Positions 32,187 to 41,164 of a DNA stretch of 64,000 nucleotides are shown here, piece by piece. The stretch spans positions 2,232,001 through 2,296,000 of the forward strand of contig CP092441.1 of assembly GCA_030067835.1 (NCBI GenBank). Reading direction: 5' to 3'. The translations under genes were made by a program, and so were the position numbers. Source of the stretch: Chakrabartyella piscis. Its GTDB lineage: Bacteria > Bacillota > Clostridia > Lachnospirales > Anaerotignaceae. Under the pieces are notes generated by a model. That model was not told the DNA's origin. It ran no database searches and was given only the letters and a program-made list of their open reading frames with translations. How positions within the stretch are numbered: the first letter of the stretch is position 1; every line of letters starts with the position of its first letter.

Positions 32187-32473
32187 ACTTTTTGAATGGG
32201 TATCAACAACGAATGACCCGCTTTTATGTTCGTAGAATTCATATCATTTGCTTTCATAATGGAATCAACCATATGTTCGGTTTTGACATCAGCTGATTTG
32301 TATTCTTCTGCCAAATCCCAAAGGGTATCCCCCACTGAAATTTCCACTTGTTTGTATACAGTTCTGGTTTGTATTACAGGTTCACTACCAAACACCAAAA
32401 CCCCAAAGGATATGGTAACCATAACTGTCAAAACCACTGTTAAAATCAAATAAGTTAATTTTCTGCTTCTCAT
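32183..32473 (-). CDS. yneA: YneA-like SOS cell-division inhibitor with LysM domain
   Basis: 96 aa. One membrane segment (about 8-28) followed by a LysM wall-binding domain (about 40-93: VEISVGDTLWDLAEEYKS..IKAGHSLLIPI). This architecture, small size and divergent position beside lexA match YneA of Bacillus, which delays division during the SOS response. AAAGGAG precedes the ATG. SOS boxes lie in its promoter region. Name given by architecture and context; sequence identity to YneA cannot be assessed here. Confidence 0.8.
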   Translation of the reverse strand: MRSRKLTYLILTVVLTVMVTISFGVLVFGSEPVIQTRTVYKQVEISVGDTLWDLAEEYKSADVKTEHMVDSIMKANDMNSTNIKAGHSLLIPIQKV

Positions 32474-32502
32474 ATTTCCACTCCTTTTCTCAATTCACTT
32501 TA

Positions 32503-32613
32503 CGAACATATATTTTATTTTATGCGAACACCTATTCTTATTTATATTCACATAATATCAGAACATATATTCTTTGTCAATAATTTTTTTAAAAAATTAC
32601 GAACATAGGTTTG
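32503..32613. promoter_or_regulatory. Four LexA (SOS) box-like sites between yneA and lexA
   Basis: CGAACATAGGTTTG (32600-32613) matches the Firmicutes pattern CGAAC-N4-GTTYG well. Weaker sites are AGAACATATATTCT (32560-32573), CGAACACCTATTCT (32525-32538) and CGAACATATATTTT (32503-32516). The strongest overlaps the lexA -35; the second falls between the -35 and -10 of yneA. Confidence 0.75.
32552..32580 (-). promoter_or_regulatory. yneA promoter
   Basis: Minus strand TTGACA (32575-32580), 17-base spacer containing an SOS box, TATTAT (32552-32557). Confidence 0.7.
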
Positions 32614-32639
32614 ATTTCATAGAATATCTGTGCTATACT
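32611..32639 (+). promoter_or_regulatory. lexA promoter
   Basis: TTGATT (32611-32616), 17-base spacer, TATACT (32634-32639). The SOS box at 32600-32613 runs into the -35, fitting autorepression. Confidence 0.7.
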
Positions 32640-32710
32640 GTACAAAAGAGCATTATATTGATACAAAATGAAAAGAAATTTTAGTTTCTCTATATAAAAG
32701 GAGTGAATAT

Positions 32711-33322
32711 ATGAGTGATTTGTCCAACAAACAAACCCAGATATTGGAATATATGAAGCAAGAAGTACGTGAAAAGGGGTATCCACCTTCTGTTCGTGAA
32801 ATTTGTGAAGCAGTTGGTTTGAAATCCACCTCAACTGTACATGGGCATTTGGCTCGTTTGGAAAAGAAAGGGCTCATCCGACGTGACCCTACCAAACCAC
32901 GTGCCATTGAGATTTTGGATGATTTCCAAACAGATTCTGTCCAACGTGAATTTGTCAATGTTCCTATTGTAGGTAACATCACTGCTGGTGTGCCGATTTT
33001 GGCTGTAGAAAATATTGAAGACTCGTTTCCAATTCCAGTGGATTACATACACAATGACAATGTGTTTATGTTGAAAGTACGTGGCGAAAGTATGATTGAA
33101 GCAGGTATTTTTGACAAAGACTTGATTTTGGTGCGTCAACAAAATACAGCAAATAATGGCGATATTGTTGTGGCTTTGATTGAAGATTTTGCAACTGTAA
33201 AAACCTTCTATCGTGAAGATGGTTTCATTCGTTTGCAACCAGAAAACGCTTCCATGTCCCCTATTATTGTACGTGATGTCACCATTTTGGGTAAAGTTAC
33301 TGGCTTATTTAGAAAATTCTAA
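32711..33322 (+). CDS. lexA: SOS repressor LexA
   Basis: 203 aa. N-terminal winged helix-turn-helix ([24 protein letters not shown]) and C-terminal S24 autoprotease domain: cleavage site A92-G93, catalytic S127 (RGESM) and K164. It represses DNA-damage genes until RecA triggers self-cleavage. AAGGAG lies before the ATG. nadE follows after 11 bases and may be co-transcribed. Confidence 0.98.
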   Translation: MSDLSNKQTQILEYMKQEVREKGYPPSVREICEAVGLKSTSTVHGHLARLEKKGLIRRDPTKPRAIEILDDFQTDSVQREFVNVPIVGNITAGVPILAVENIEDSFPIPVDYIHNDNVFMLKVRGESMIEAGIFDKDLILVRQQNTANNGDIVVALIEDFATVKTFYREDGFIRLQPENASMSPIIVRDVTILGKVTGLFRKF

Positions 33323-33333
33323 GGAGGAAATCC

Positions 33334-35274
33334 ATGCATCATTATATCAAAGTGGCAGCAGCTGTTCCTCGTTTGCGTGTAGCAGACTGTCCATATAACC
33401 AAGAAGAAATTTTGAATTGTGTCGCTTCTGCTCAGGCAGATGGTGTGAAAATATTGACTTTCCCTGAACTTTGTGTTACAGGATACACTTGTGCTGATTT
33501 ATTCTTCCAAAACCCTTTGATTTTGGCAGCTGAACAAAGCATTGCAACCATCGCAGAAGAAACCAAAGATTTGGATATGCTCATTTTATTGGGTGCTCCT
33601 ATTTTGTTGGATAACCAAACCTTCAATTGTGGTGTTATGTTGCATAAAGGTAAATTATTGGGTATTGTACCAAAAACCCTTTTGCCAAATTACAGTGAAT
33701 TTTACGAAGAACGCTGGTTCTCTTGTGCACACGATTTGATTTCCGAAGAAATGACATATGCTGGTCAATTGGTTCCCATTGGTGCTGATTTGATTTTTGA
33801 TGCAGAAAATGTACCTTATTTGAAAGTTGGTGTTGAAATTTGTGAAGACCTTTGGGGACCTATTCCACCAAGTTCTTACTTGAGTTTGTATGGTGCAACG
33901 GTATTGCTCAATCCTTCTGCCAGCAATGAATTGGTTGCCAAAGGTGATTATCGTCACAAATTAGTGGCTCAACAATCTTCACGTTGTATCGCTTCCTATG
34001 TATATGCTTCTGCTGGCATTGGCGAATCCACACAAGACACCGTCTATAGTGGTCATAGTGTGCTTTACGAAAATGGTGTATTCCTTGGGGAATCTGATTC
34101 CTTCTCACGTGAAAACCAAGTAATTTCAGCCCATGTGGATTTGGAATTGTTGGCAACAGAACGTAGAAAACACACCACTTTCTCCACACAACTGTCTGAT
34201 GTTTCTGGTCAAAGATATTATAGAGAAATCAAATTCCAAATGGGTAATGAAGAAATGATTGGATTCAAACGTCCACTTTCTGCAAAACCTTTCATTCCAG
34301 AAGATGCAAAAACCTTGGATGAACGTTGTCAAAGCATTTTCATGATTCAAGCAACTGGTTTGGCTAGAAGATTTGAACACACACATTCCAAAACTTTGGT
34401 CATTGGTATTTCTGGTGGTTTGGATTCCACATTGGCTTTGTTGGTAGCAGTGCAGGCTTGTGATTACTTGGGTGTTTCCAGAGATCATATTCTTGCTGTA
34501 ACAATGCCTGGATTTGGTACCACAGATAGAACCTATCAAAACGCTTTGACGTTGATGAAAACCCTTGGTGTCACCATGAAAGAAATTTCCATCAGCGCTG
34601 CTGCAATGCAACACTTTGCAGATATTGAACACGATTCAAGCATTCATGATGTGACATATGAAAACACGCAAGCACGTGAACGTACTCAAATTTTGATGGA
34701 TTTGGCAAATAAAACAGGTGGTTTGGTTGTCGGTACAGGTGATTTATCTGAACTTGCATTGGGTTGGGCTACTTACAATGGTGACCATATGTCTATGTAT
34801 GGTGTCAATGGTGGTGTACCAAAAACCTTGGTGCGTGTATTGGTGAATTGGGTTGCTTCCAAAAACACATTGGGTGCTGAAGCATCTGAAGTTTTGTTGG
34901 ATGTTTTGGACACACCTGTCAGCCCTGAATTGTTGCCACCTGATGAAAATGGCAATATCAATCAAAAAACAGAAGACCTTGTAGGCCCTTATGAATTGCA
35001 TGACTTCTTCTTATTCCAAGTCATTCGTTTCGGTTTTTCACCTACAAAGATTTTATTCCTAGCAGAAATCGCATTTGCTGGTGCATATGATCGTGAAACA
35101 TTGTTGAAATGGTTGAAGAATTTCTATCGCAGATTCTTTGCGCAACAATTCAAACGTTCTTGCTTGCCCGATGGTCCAAAAGTAGGTGCTTTGTGCTTAT
35201 CTCCTCGTGGTGATTGGAGAATGCCTACCGATGCTTCCAATCGTGTTTGGATGGATGAAGTAGAAAAGTTGTAA
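33334..35274 (+). CDS. nadE: Glutamine-dependent NAD synthetase
   Basis: 646 aa. The N-terminal nitrilase-type glutaminase domain shows the Glu-Lys-Cys triad (FPELCVTGY, KTLLPNY, GVEICEDLWG). The C-terminal NAD synthetase domain has the ATP-pyrophosphatase loop GISGGLDSTLAL and GTGDLSELALGWATYNGDHMSMY. It converts deamido-NAD, ATP and glutamine to NAD in the cytosol. AAGGAGG is 6 bases before the start. It lies just behind lexA; readthrough would link NAD supply to the SOS transcript, which is an inference. Confidence 0.97.
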   Translation: MHHYIKVAAAVPRLRVADCPYNQEEILNCVASAQADGVKILTFPELCVTGYTCADLFFQNPLILAAEQSIATIAEETKDLDMLILLGAPILLDNQTFNCGVMLHKGKLLGIVPKTLLPNYSEFYEERWFSCAHDLISEEMTYAGQLVPIGADLIFDAENVPYLKVGVEICEDLWGPIPPSSYLSLYGATVLLNPSASNELVAKGDYRHKLVAQQSSRCIASYVYASAGIGESTQDTVYSGHSVLYENGVFLGESDSFSRENQVISAHVDLELLATERRKHTTFSTQLSDVSGQRYYREIKFQMGNEEMIGFKRPLSAKPFIPEDAKTLDERCQSIFMIQATGLARRFEHTHSKTLVIGISGGLDSTLALLVAVQACDYLGVSRDHILAVTMPGFGTTDRTYQNALTLMKTLGVTMKEISISAAAMQHFADIEHDSSIHDVTYENTQARERTQILMDLANKTGGLVVGTGDLSELALGWATYNGDHMSMYGVNGGVPKTLVRVLVNWVASKNTLGAEASEVLLDVLDTPVSPELLPPDENGNINQKTEDLVGPYELHDFFLFQVIRFGFSPTKILFLAEIAFAGAYDRETLLKWLKNFYRRFFAQQFKRSCLPDGPKVGALCLSPRGDWRMPTDASNRVWMDEVEKL

Positions 35275-35301
35275 TCAATTGCATATCTGCATAGAAAAAG
35301 A

Positions 35302-35325
35302 AGTGGTTGCAATACCACTCCTTTT
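35302..35325 (+). terminator. Putative nadE terminator
   Basis: AGTGGT / ACCACT stem, loop of 6, followed by CCTTTT. Short stem and T run, so modest. Confidence 0.5.
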
Positions 35326-35379
35326 GTACATTTATTTTATCTTTGGCAAATGTTTATTTTGTGTAGTGGCTGTTCATTA

Positions 35380-35457
35380 CGGGTGCTCACATAGGAACGC
35401 CCCTACAAGTACATCATTATGGTTTTGGTTTTTGTAGGTGCGCCCAGTGGTCGCCCG
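35380..35457. repeat. Two family A hairpins
   Basis: 35380-35408 ends in GCCCCTACA, and 35433-35457 begins TGTAGG and folds GCGCCC..GGTCGCCC. They point in opposite directions, between nadE and a convergent gene. Confidence 0.65.
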
Positions 35458-35532
35458 TTTTATATCACATATTCGTCAAATATAAATAATCTGCCTATTA
35501 CCTTCACCTTTCTATTTCTTCCCATCATATCT

Positions 35533-36285
35533 TCAAAATGCAATTCTTTGACCTGATTCATTCCAAATGAGGGTTTCTTCATCTGGCAATGCATGACGCT
35601 TTGCTCCTTGGACTGCCATTTTATGATACATAAATCTATCGTCTTCTGGTGATGGCAAATGGTACATAACAATGGTTTTGGCATGTATTTGTTCACGTAA
35701 AATGCGTCTACCCACTGCATTGTTGTAAAAAATAGGTGTTACAAATACAATGTCTGCAACAAAATCCTTTGCTGCTTGAAAATCCGATTCATAGCAGTCT
35801 GCATCTGCCAAAAAAGCAAGTTTTTGACCACCAATTTCCAAGGAAATACATTGATTTGGCACATGATGAAAACGTTCATCCACATGTCTTGTGGTCATAA
35901 TCCGCAAAGTAATATCTGATTCCAACGTAGCACAACCTGCTGCATCCAATGTGATTTTTTTATCTTCATACATTTGGACTTGTTCTTCCAAACCTTTTGT
36001 ATCATCCACTGGTGGAAATAAAACACCTTTTACTTGATTTTTCTCTAAATACTGATTTACATAAGGTGCATAATAATGGTCATAATGAGAATGGGTAAAC
36101 AACAAATAGTCTATATTTCCAAGTTCACCTTTTCCTTGTTGCATGGTATTCCAAGCCCAATCTGGCAACTGGCTGAAATTCCCACCCAAATCTTTATACA
36201 ACCCATCTATTAAAATACGAATACCATTGTGCACCACAATGATTCCTGCATTGGACAACAAAATTGCAAAATTTTTATCTTCCAT
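35533..36285 (-). CDS. MBL-fold metal-dependent hydrolase
   Basis: 250 aa from the ATG at 36285, which has GGAG 10 bases upstream; an ATG four codons earlier lacks a spaced site. Metallo-beta-lactamase fold: the metal motif reads FTHSHYDHYY (HxHxDH), further ligands are supplied by RHVDERFHH and by LADADCYES. The layout, with no long insertion, resembles UlaG-like or general MBL hydrolases. Substrate not predictable. It stands alone, convergent with nadE. Confidence 0.85.
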   Translation of the reverse strand: MEDKNFAILLSNAGIIVVHNGIRILIDGLYKDLGGNFSQLPDWAWNTMQQGKGELGNIDYLLFTHSHYDHYYAPYVNQYLEKNQVKGVLFPPVDDTKGLEEQVQMYEDKKITLDAAGCATLESDITLRIMTTRHVDERFHHVPNQCISLEIGGQKLAFLADADCYESDFQAAKDFVADIVFVTPIFYNNAVGRRILREQIHAKTIVMYHLPSPEDDRFMYHKMAVQGAKRHALPDEETLIWNESGQRIAF

Positions 36286-36566
36286 CCTATACTCCATCCT
36301 TTTTGGTCACTTTTCTTCTCTAATGTGCCAAATTATCCACGTTTTTCTTTATTTTAACTTATCACATATTTAACAAAATTTCTATCCTTTTTTCGTAAAG
36401 TTTTCATATAGTCAAAATCCACCTTCAGCACATTCCATAAAATCACAAACTCATATATTAGGATATAAGGTTGTTTTTTATGGGATTTGCACAAGTAATT
36501 TTTCTGCTTTTGGACACTTTTTGTCCCATATGCCATATATAATGAACAAAAACATGCAATTCTTTC

Positions 36567-36595
36567 TTGATTTTTATTGCACATAGCAGTATACT
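36567..36595 (+). promoter_or_regulatory. Promoter of the DJ-1/PfpI gene
   Basis: TTGATT (36567-36572), 17-base spacer, TATACT (36590-36595). The rest of the 394-base gap (36286-36679) is AT-rich with nothing else recognised. Confidence 0.65.
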
Positions 36596-36679
36596 ATATT
36601 TGAACGTTAGATAAATTCATACACCATTCACAAAGTCGATAGACTTACAACTTTACGATTTATGAGGAGGAAAATGATT

Positions 36680-37258
36680 ATGGCTAAAAAAGTTCTTATG
36701 TTGGCTGGAGATTTTACAGAAGATTACGAAACAATGGTACCTTTCCAAGCAATGCAAATGTTGGGTTACCAAGTAGATGCTGTTTGTCCAGAAAAAAAAG
36801 CTGGTGACATCATCCGTACAGCAATTCACGATTTTGAAGGTGAACAAACATACTCCGAAAAAAGAGGTCACAACTTCGCTTTGACAGCTGATTTCGACGC
36901 TGTTGACGTTTCTACATACGAAGGTCTTTTCATTACTGGTGGACGTTCTCCTGAATATTTGAGATTGTATCCAAGAGTCATTGAAATTGTACAAGAATTC
37001 TTTGCTGCAAACAAACCAGTTGCTGCAATCTGCCATGGTCCTCAAATTTTGACAGCTTGTAACGTATTGGCTGGCAAAAAAGCAACTTGCTATCCTGCTT
37101 GTGGTCCTGATATCACATTGGCTGGTGGCGAATATGTAGAAGCTGCTGTGGATGCTGCTGTTGTGGATGGCAACTTGGTTACATCCCCTGCATGGCCTGG
37201 AGATTCCGCAATTGTTGCTGAATTCGTTAAATTGATGGGTGCTAAAATCGAAATCTAA
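36680..37258 (+). CDS. DJ-1/PfpI family protein
   Basis: 192 aa from the ATG at 36680, nine bases after AGGAGG; ATGs at 36662 and 36674 lie on or too close to that site. The nucleophile elbow AICHGPQ with its cysteine and the conserved Glu of [10 protein letters not shown] are present, as in PfpI/YhbO/glyoxalase III-type proteins. Members act on glycated proteins, methylglyoxal or peptides; the role here is not determined. Monocistronic with its own promoter and terminator. Confidence 0.9.
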   Translation: MAKKVLMLAGDFTEDYETMVPFQAMQMLGYQVDAVCPEKKAGDIIRTAIHDFEGEQTYSEKRGHNFALTADFDAVDVSTYEGLFITGGRSPEYLRLYPRVIEIVQEFFAANKPVAAICHGPQILTACNVLAGKKATCYPACGPDITLAGGEYVEAAVDAAVVDGNLVTSPAWPGDSAIVAEFVKLMGAKIEI

Positions 37259-37273
37259 TTGATACATAAAGAG

Positions 37274-37306
37274 AAAGCCAACTCATATGAGCTGGCTTTT
37301 TTTGTT
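37274..37306 (+). terminator. Terminator after DJ-1/PfpI gene
   Basis: AAAGCCA / TGGCTTT (37274-37280 with 37293-37299), inner CTCAT / ATGAG, then a T run. Confidence 0.9.
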
Positions 37307-37437
37307 TCGTAAAATATTTATTTGCTGTGTGGTATGATAGCAAGAGTAGAACCTCTTGAGGCAAAGCCACAATGCCCTACAATTGCATAATTTCATACCG
37401 TGTGCTAAATATAAATATTCTTCTAACTTCTTCAATT

Positions 37438-38442
37438 TTATTTTTCTGGTTGGATATTTTCTTGAATCTTTCCAACAATATCTTCTTCTGTGAACAACAC
37501 ACATTGACGAATTGCATTTTTGATGGCTCTGGCATTGGAGCTACCATGCGCTTTTACCACCAATGCTTTCAAACCAATGAATGGTGCACCACCAACTGCA
37601 TCTGCATCCAAGAATCCTTTGACATTTTGGAATGGTTTTTTCAAACATGCTGCCGCCAATTTATAAGCACCTTTTGTAATTTCACCTTTGATGATTTGGA
37701 TCATGGTTTTTGCCATACCTTCAGACAATTTCAAAATGGTATTGCCTATAAAGCCATCACACACAAGGATTTCTACACCACCTGATGGAATATCACGAGG
37801 TTCTACATTGCCAATGAAGTTGATATTTTCTGTTTGTTCCAACAATTCATATGCTTCTTTGGTCAGTGCATTACCCTTTTCTTTTTCTGCACCAATGTTC
37901 ACCAAACCAACAGAAGGACTTGTTTTGTGGAATACATTTTCCATATACACAGTACCCATTTTTGCAAATTGTTCCAAATATTGGGGTTTGCAATCCACAT
38001 TTGCACCACTATCCAAAAGGAAGGTAAAGCCTGTTTTTGTTGGCAAGCAAGTTCCAAGTGCAGGTCTTTCCACACCAGGGATTCTACCAATAATCAACAA
38101 ACCACCAGCCAAAATTGCACCTGTGCTACCAGCAGAAACGAAAGCATCACCTTTGCCTTCTTTCACCAATTTCAAACCAACCACCATAGAAGAATCTTTT
38201 TTTCTACGAATTGCAGAAGTTGGCACCTCATCTGTGCTGATGACTTCTGTTGCATTCACCACTTCAATGTATTCTTTGTTATAAGTATATTTTGCAAGTT
38301 CTGCATTGATTACATCTTCTGGACCAACCAATTTTACATTCACATTCAGCTCATTGACTGCATCCACAGCACCTTTGACAATTTCCACAGGTGCATTGTC
38401 GCCACCCATTGCATCCACAACTACACAAATTCTCTTTTCCAT
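37438..38442 (-). CDS. plsX: Phosphate acyltransferase PlsX
   Basis: 334 aa. Converts acyl-ACP to acyl-phosphate for PlsY in phospholipid synthesis, at the membrane surface. The N-terminal VVVDAMGGDNAP, SAGSTGAILAGG and GFIGNTILKLSEG are family motifs. It is usually next to fabH/fabD or rpmF, but none is here: spoIVA lies upstream and no fatty-acid gene follows. The 288-base gap to spoIVA contains repeats. Confidence 0.97.
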   Translation of the reverse strand: MEKRICVVVDAMGGDNAPVEIVKGAVDAVNELNVNVKLVGPEDVINAELAKYTYNKEYIEVVNATEVISTDEVPTSAIRRKKDSSMVVGLKLVKEGKGDAFVSAGSTGAILAGGLLIIGRIPGVERPALGTCLPTKTGFTFLLDSGANVDCKPQYLEQFAKMGTVYMENVFHKTSPSVGLVNIGAEKEKGNALTKEAYELLEQTENINFIGNVEPRDIPSGGVEILVCDGFIGNTILKLSEGMAKTMIQIIKGEITKGAYKLAAACLKKPFQNVKGFLDADAVGGAPFIGLKALVVKAHGSSNARAIKNAIRQCVLFTEEDIVGKIQENIQPEK

Positions 38443-38552
38443 ATCATCACCTATTTATCCTTATTTTTAAAGTTAAGTATACCTTGTTTTAGTATACACC
38501 CTTCTTATGTTCTACGCAAGAAAATAGGTGAAATAATAGGTGATGTAGAGAT

Positions 38553-38593
38553 AAGATTCTTCGCCACTGCGAAACACTCCTCAGAATGACAGT
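38553..38593. repeat. Family B repeat copy
   Basis: AAGATTCTTCGCC..ACTCCTCAGAATGACAGT between plsX and the 55-bp tandem repeats. Confidence 0.7.
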
Positions 38594-38622
38594 GCAAATG
38601 CAAAATAGAATATAGTAAGCTT

Positions 38623-38761
38623 ACAAGATGGTACAAATCAAACCGCCATTGCGTCGGCACTGGCGTTTATTCGTTTCACAAGATAATACAAATCAAACCG
38701 CCATTGCGTCGGCACTGGCGTTTATTCGTTTCACAAGATAATACAAATCAAACCGCCATTG
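38623..38761. repeat. 55-bp tandem repeat overlapping the spoIVA 3' end (family F)
   Basis: Units start at 38623, 38678 and 38733. The third is the real 3' end of spoIVA (about 29 bases shared). The two complete units downstream of the stop codon repeat the final codons and stop, then add an imperfect hairpin (CGCCA..TGGCG). The unit farthest from spoIVA has a few changes. Confidence 0.9.
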
Positions 38762-40209
38762 CCTTCATTTACAATTTTCTGCAATGTTTCTGACAATTTC
38801 AACTGGGCATCTTCTGGCATACGATAAATCTTATTTTGCATACCATCAGAAACCATAGAATGCAATGTGCGTCCAAAGATATTCAAATCCCAAATCTTTT
38901 CAGGGTCTGTTTCGTAGTCTGCCAGCAAATTATCAATAAATTCTTTGGATTGTTCTTCATTGCCAATGATGGGTGCCACTTCTGTTTCCACATCTGCTTT
39001 GATGAGATGGATGGATTCCCCTTTTGCCTTCAATTTGATACCAAAACGACTCCCTTGTTTGAATACTTCTGGCTTTTCCAACTCAATTTCTTCAAAAATA
39101 GGTGATACCACACCATATCCTTTGCGCTTCACATCGCCCAATGCATGACTGATTTTATCGTATTCCTTTTTGGTTTCTGAAAGCATACGAATTGTGGAAA
39201 TCAAACCATAATCATTTTCAATGGGAATATCCACTGTTTCACTTAAAATCTCATAGAATAAGCCATCTTTCATGGTCAATGCCACATTGGCAGCACCTTC
39301 ACCAAGGGACATATCCTCCACAAATGCTTTTTGTAAAAATTCCATACCACCAAGAGTTGCAATGGCTTCTGGAACATCTGACAAGCAATCCACTTCCATC
39401 ATCAAATTTTGTAATGATGCAAACAAATCCTGTTTCAACCAATGGTCATCTTCCAACAATTCCACCCAACTAGGGAATTGGAAACGAATTTCACGCATTG
39501 GGAACTGATACAACACATTTTGCAAAATATCACGCACATCATCAGCCTTCAATTGTGCCACATTCACAGGCAAAACAGGCACACCATATTCTTCCTCCAT
39601 AGACTGTGCATAGGCAATGGTATATTCTCCATATGGCGATGCTGTATTCAGTAAAATCACAAATGGCTTACCCATTTCTTGCAATTCATGTATAACACGT
39701 GCTTCTGCTTCTATGTAACTTTCTCTTGGAATGTCGGTCACTGAACCATCTGTTGTCACCACAATGCCAATGGTAGAGTGGTCTGTAATCACCTTTTTGG
39801 TACCCATTTCTGCTGCTTCCAAAAATGGCATTGGTTGCTCTGACCAAGGTGTGTGTACCATCCTAGGCATTTGACCTTCCATGTGACCTTCTGCTTCTGG
39901 GACTAGATAACCAACACAATCAATCATACGCACACGCATATGTGTATGTTCTCCAAGCATAATCTCCACCGCTTCATTTGGCACAAACTTTGGTTCTGTG
40001 GTCATAATGGTTTTGCCAGATGCAGACTGTGGCAACTCATCCTTTGCACGTTCTCTCATATGCCCATCGGTCATATTGGGCAATACCATCAAATCCATAA
40101 AACGCTTGATGAAAGTGGATTTACCTGTACGCACTGGTCCCACCACTCCCAAATAAAAATCACCATTTGTCCGCTCCGCAATATCTTGATACATATCAAA
40201 TTGTTCCAT
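38731..40209 (-). CDS. spoIVA: Stage IV sporulation protein A
   Basis: 492 aa from the ATG at 40209 (GGAGGAGGTTTGTAT upstream), the length of the Bacillus protein. SpoIVA is an ATPase that polymerises on the forespore surface as the base of the spore coat. Walker A GPVRTGKS is at 24-31. The C-terminus ends GNGGLICIIL, as is typical, and is copied in downstream tandem repeats. A truncated second copy of the 5' end lies at 45361-45675. Presence indicates a spore former. Confidence 0.97.
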   Translation of the reverse strand: MEQFDMYQDIAERTNGDFYLGVVGPVRTGKSTFIKRFMDLMVLPNMTDGHMRERAKDELPQSASGKTIMTTEPKFVPNEAVEIMLGEHTHMRVRMIDCVGYLVPEAEGHMEGQMPRMVHTPWSEQPMPFLEAAEMGTKKVITDHSTIGIVVTTDGSVTDIPRESYIEAEARVIHELQEMGKPFVILLNTASPYGEYTIAYAQSMEEEYGVPVLPVNVAQLKADDVRDILQNVLYQFPMREIRFQFPSWVELLEDDHWLKQDLFASLQNLMMEVDCLSDVPEAIATLGGMEFLQKAFVEDMSLGEGAANVALTMKDGLFYEILSETVDIPIENDYGLISTIRMLSETKKEYDKISHALGDVKRKGYGVVSPIFEEIELEKPEVFKQGSRFGIKLKAKGESIHLIKADVETEVAPIIGNEEQSKEFIDNLLADYETDPEKIWDLNIFGRTLHSMVSDGMQNKIYRMPEDAQLKLSETLQKIVNEGNGGLICIIL

Positions 40210-40302
40210 ATACAAACCTCCTCCGATTGCAAAAGTATTCTCTGCCTTTTTTCCATACAACTATACGTATGCGAAAAGATTGTAGATTATGTATGCCAAA
40301 GG

Positions 40303-40335
40303 CTAAGATCCTTCGTTATGCTCAGGATGACAAAG
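40303..40335. repeat. Degenerate family B repeat
   Basis: TAAGATCCTTCG..GCTCAGGATGACA, upstream of spoIVA. Confidence 0.5.
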
Positions 40336-40353
40336 CAGACACCCATCATGATA

Positions 40354-40386
40354 CAAAAAATCAGCTGTCACACAGGCAACAACTGA
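40354..40386 (-). terminator. Terminator after recombinase remnant
   Basis: On the minus strand TCAGTTGT / ACAGCTGA, loop of 10, followed by six U. Confidence 0.7.
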
Positions 40387-40392
40387 CTTTTG

Positions 40393-40641
40393 TTATCTTC
40401 TTTTTTTCGCCCAATCGGATAGACCTAAGCTGACCAAAATCCCCCGATTCACGTCCTCCATTATTCTATTGGTTTGTCCATTGTCCACATATACATCTAT
40501 CAAATCCAATTGTGGATTTTCCAGCATATATGCTTTGCACACCTCAACCTGATTGGCAATGACATCTCGTTCGGTAATTTTGCCACTGTTTTCAGCAGAT
40601 AGACGAGCATATATAACTGCCTGATACACTTTATTTGGCAT
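40393..40641 (-). pseudogene. Serine recombinase (resolvase) N-terminal remnant
   Basis: 82 aa. VYQAVIYARLSAENSGK..ERDVIANQ matches the start of the resolvase domain of large serine recombinases; S15 is in the position of the catalytic serine, and VYVDNGQTN matches the later DDGxTG-like motif. After about residue 58 the match stops and the frame ends, so the rest of the catalytic domain and the DNA-binding part are missing. AGGAGG precedes the ATG at 40641. It sits directly upstream of spoIVA at the edge of the island. Not expected to be active. Confidence 0.75.
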
Positions 40642-40696
40642 TGTCATTCCTCCTATTCAGCAAAAAATGCACCCTACTGTTTGCAATGGTCAAAAA

Positions 40697-40939
40697 TTAT
40701 ACCCCCTTCAGATAATGGGCAATACAATCTTCCATTGTAACATCTGTATTGGCAAAGCTAATTTTTACAACTGTTTTGCCATCCATATAACAATATGGAT
40801 TTTTGATTTATTTGATATACTCACCCAAACGTTCTTCCTTTGTAGCATTGGCATCAATTTGAACCATATTTCGTTGCACAAGAGTGCTTCTATCTACAGT
40901 TCGTGGATCCATATTTTTCAGTTCTGTCATATCCATCAT
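40697..40939 (-). pseudogene. DUF6870-like mobile-element gene with internal stop
   Basis: 80 codons from the ATG at 40939 (AGGAGG 10 bases upstream) to a stop at 40697. The product would read MMDMTELKNMDPRTV..., then KNPYCYMDGKTVVKISFAN and end HYLKGV. One in-frame TAA (40808-40810) follows GEYIK; the expected residue there is Gln, so a single CAA to TAA change explains it. Small proteins of this kind are common in integrative elements of Clostridia. The family name is from memory of similar sequences, so moderately sure. Confidence 0.6.
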
Positions 40940-40976
40940 AAATTTTGCACCTCCTGTTCCATACATATGATTTTTA

Positions 40977-41022
40977 CAAAAAATATGACAGAACAAATTG
41001 ATATGTCCTGTCATATTCCCTT
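40977..41022 (-). terminator. Terminator-like hairpin upstream of the DUF6870-like remnant
   Basis: On the minus strand AATATGACAG / CTGTCATATT with a loop of about 16 followed by TTTTTG. It probably ends the transcript of the EAL operon, whose last stop codon is at 41165. Confidence 0.65.
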
Positions 41023-41164
41023 TCTTAATATTCTTCATTCACTATGTGGCTTTTATTTCAATTCACTTTACCTATGTATTTTGTACCTTTCTCTTTGATT
41101 TTTTATTTTAGACACAAAAAGCACCTCCAAAGAAGTGCTTTGCTTTAAAATTATTTAATTTGAT

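Noticed and set aside
40940..41038. Longer start for the DUF6870-like gene
   Set aside because: The upstream 33 codons lie in a terminator-like hairpin, whereas AGGAGG is correctly spaced before the ATG at 40939.
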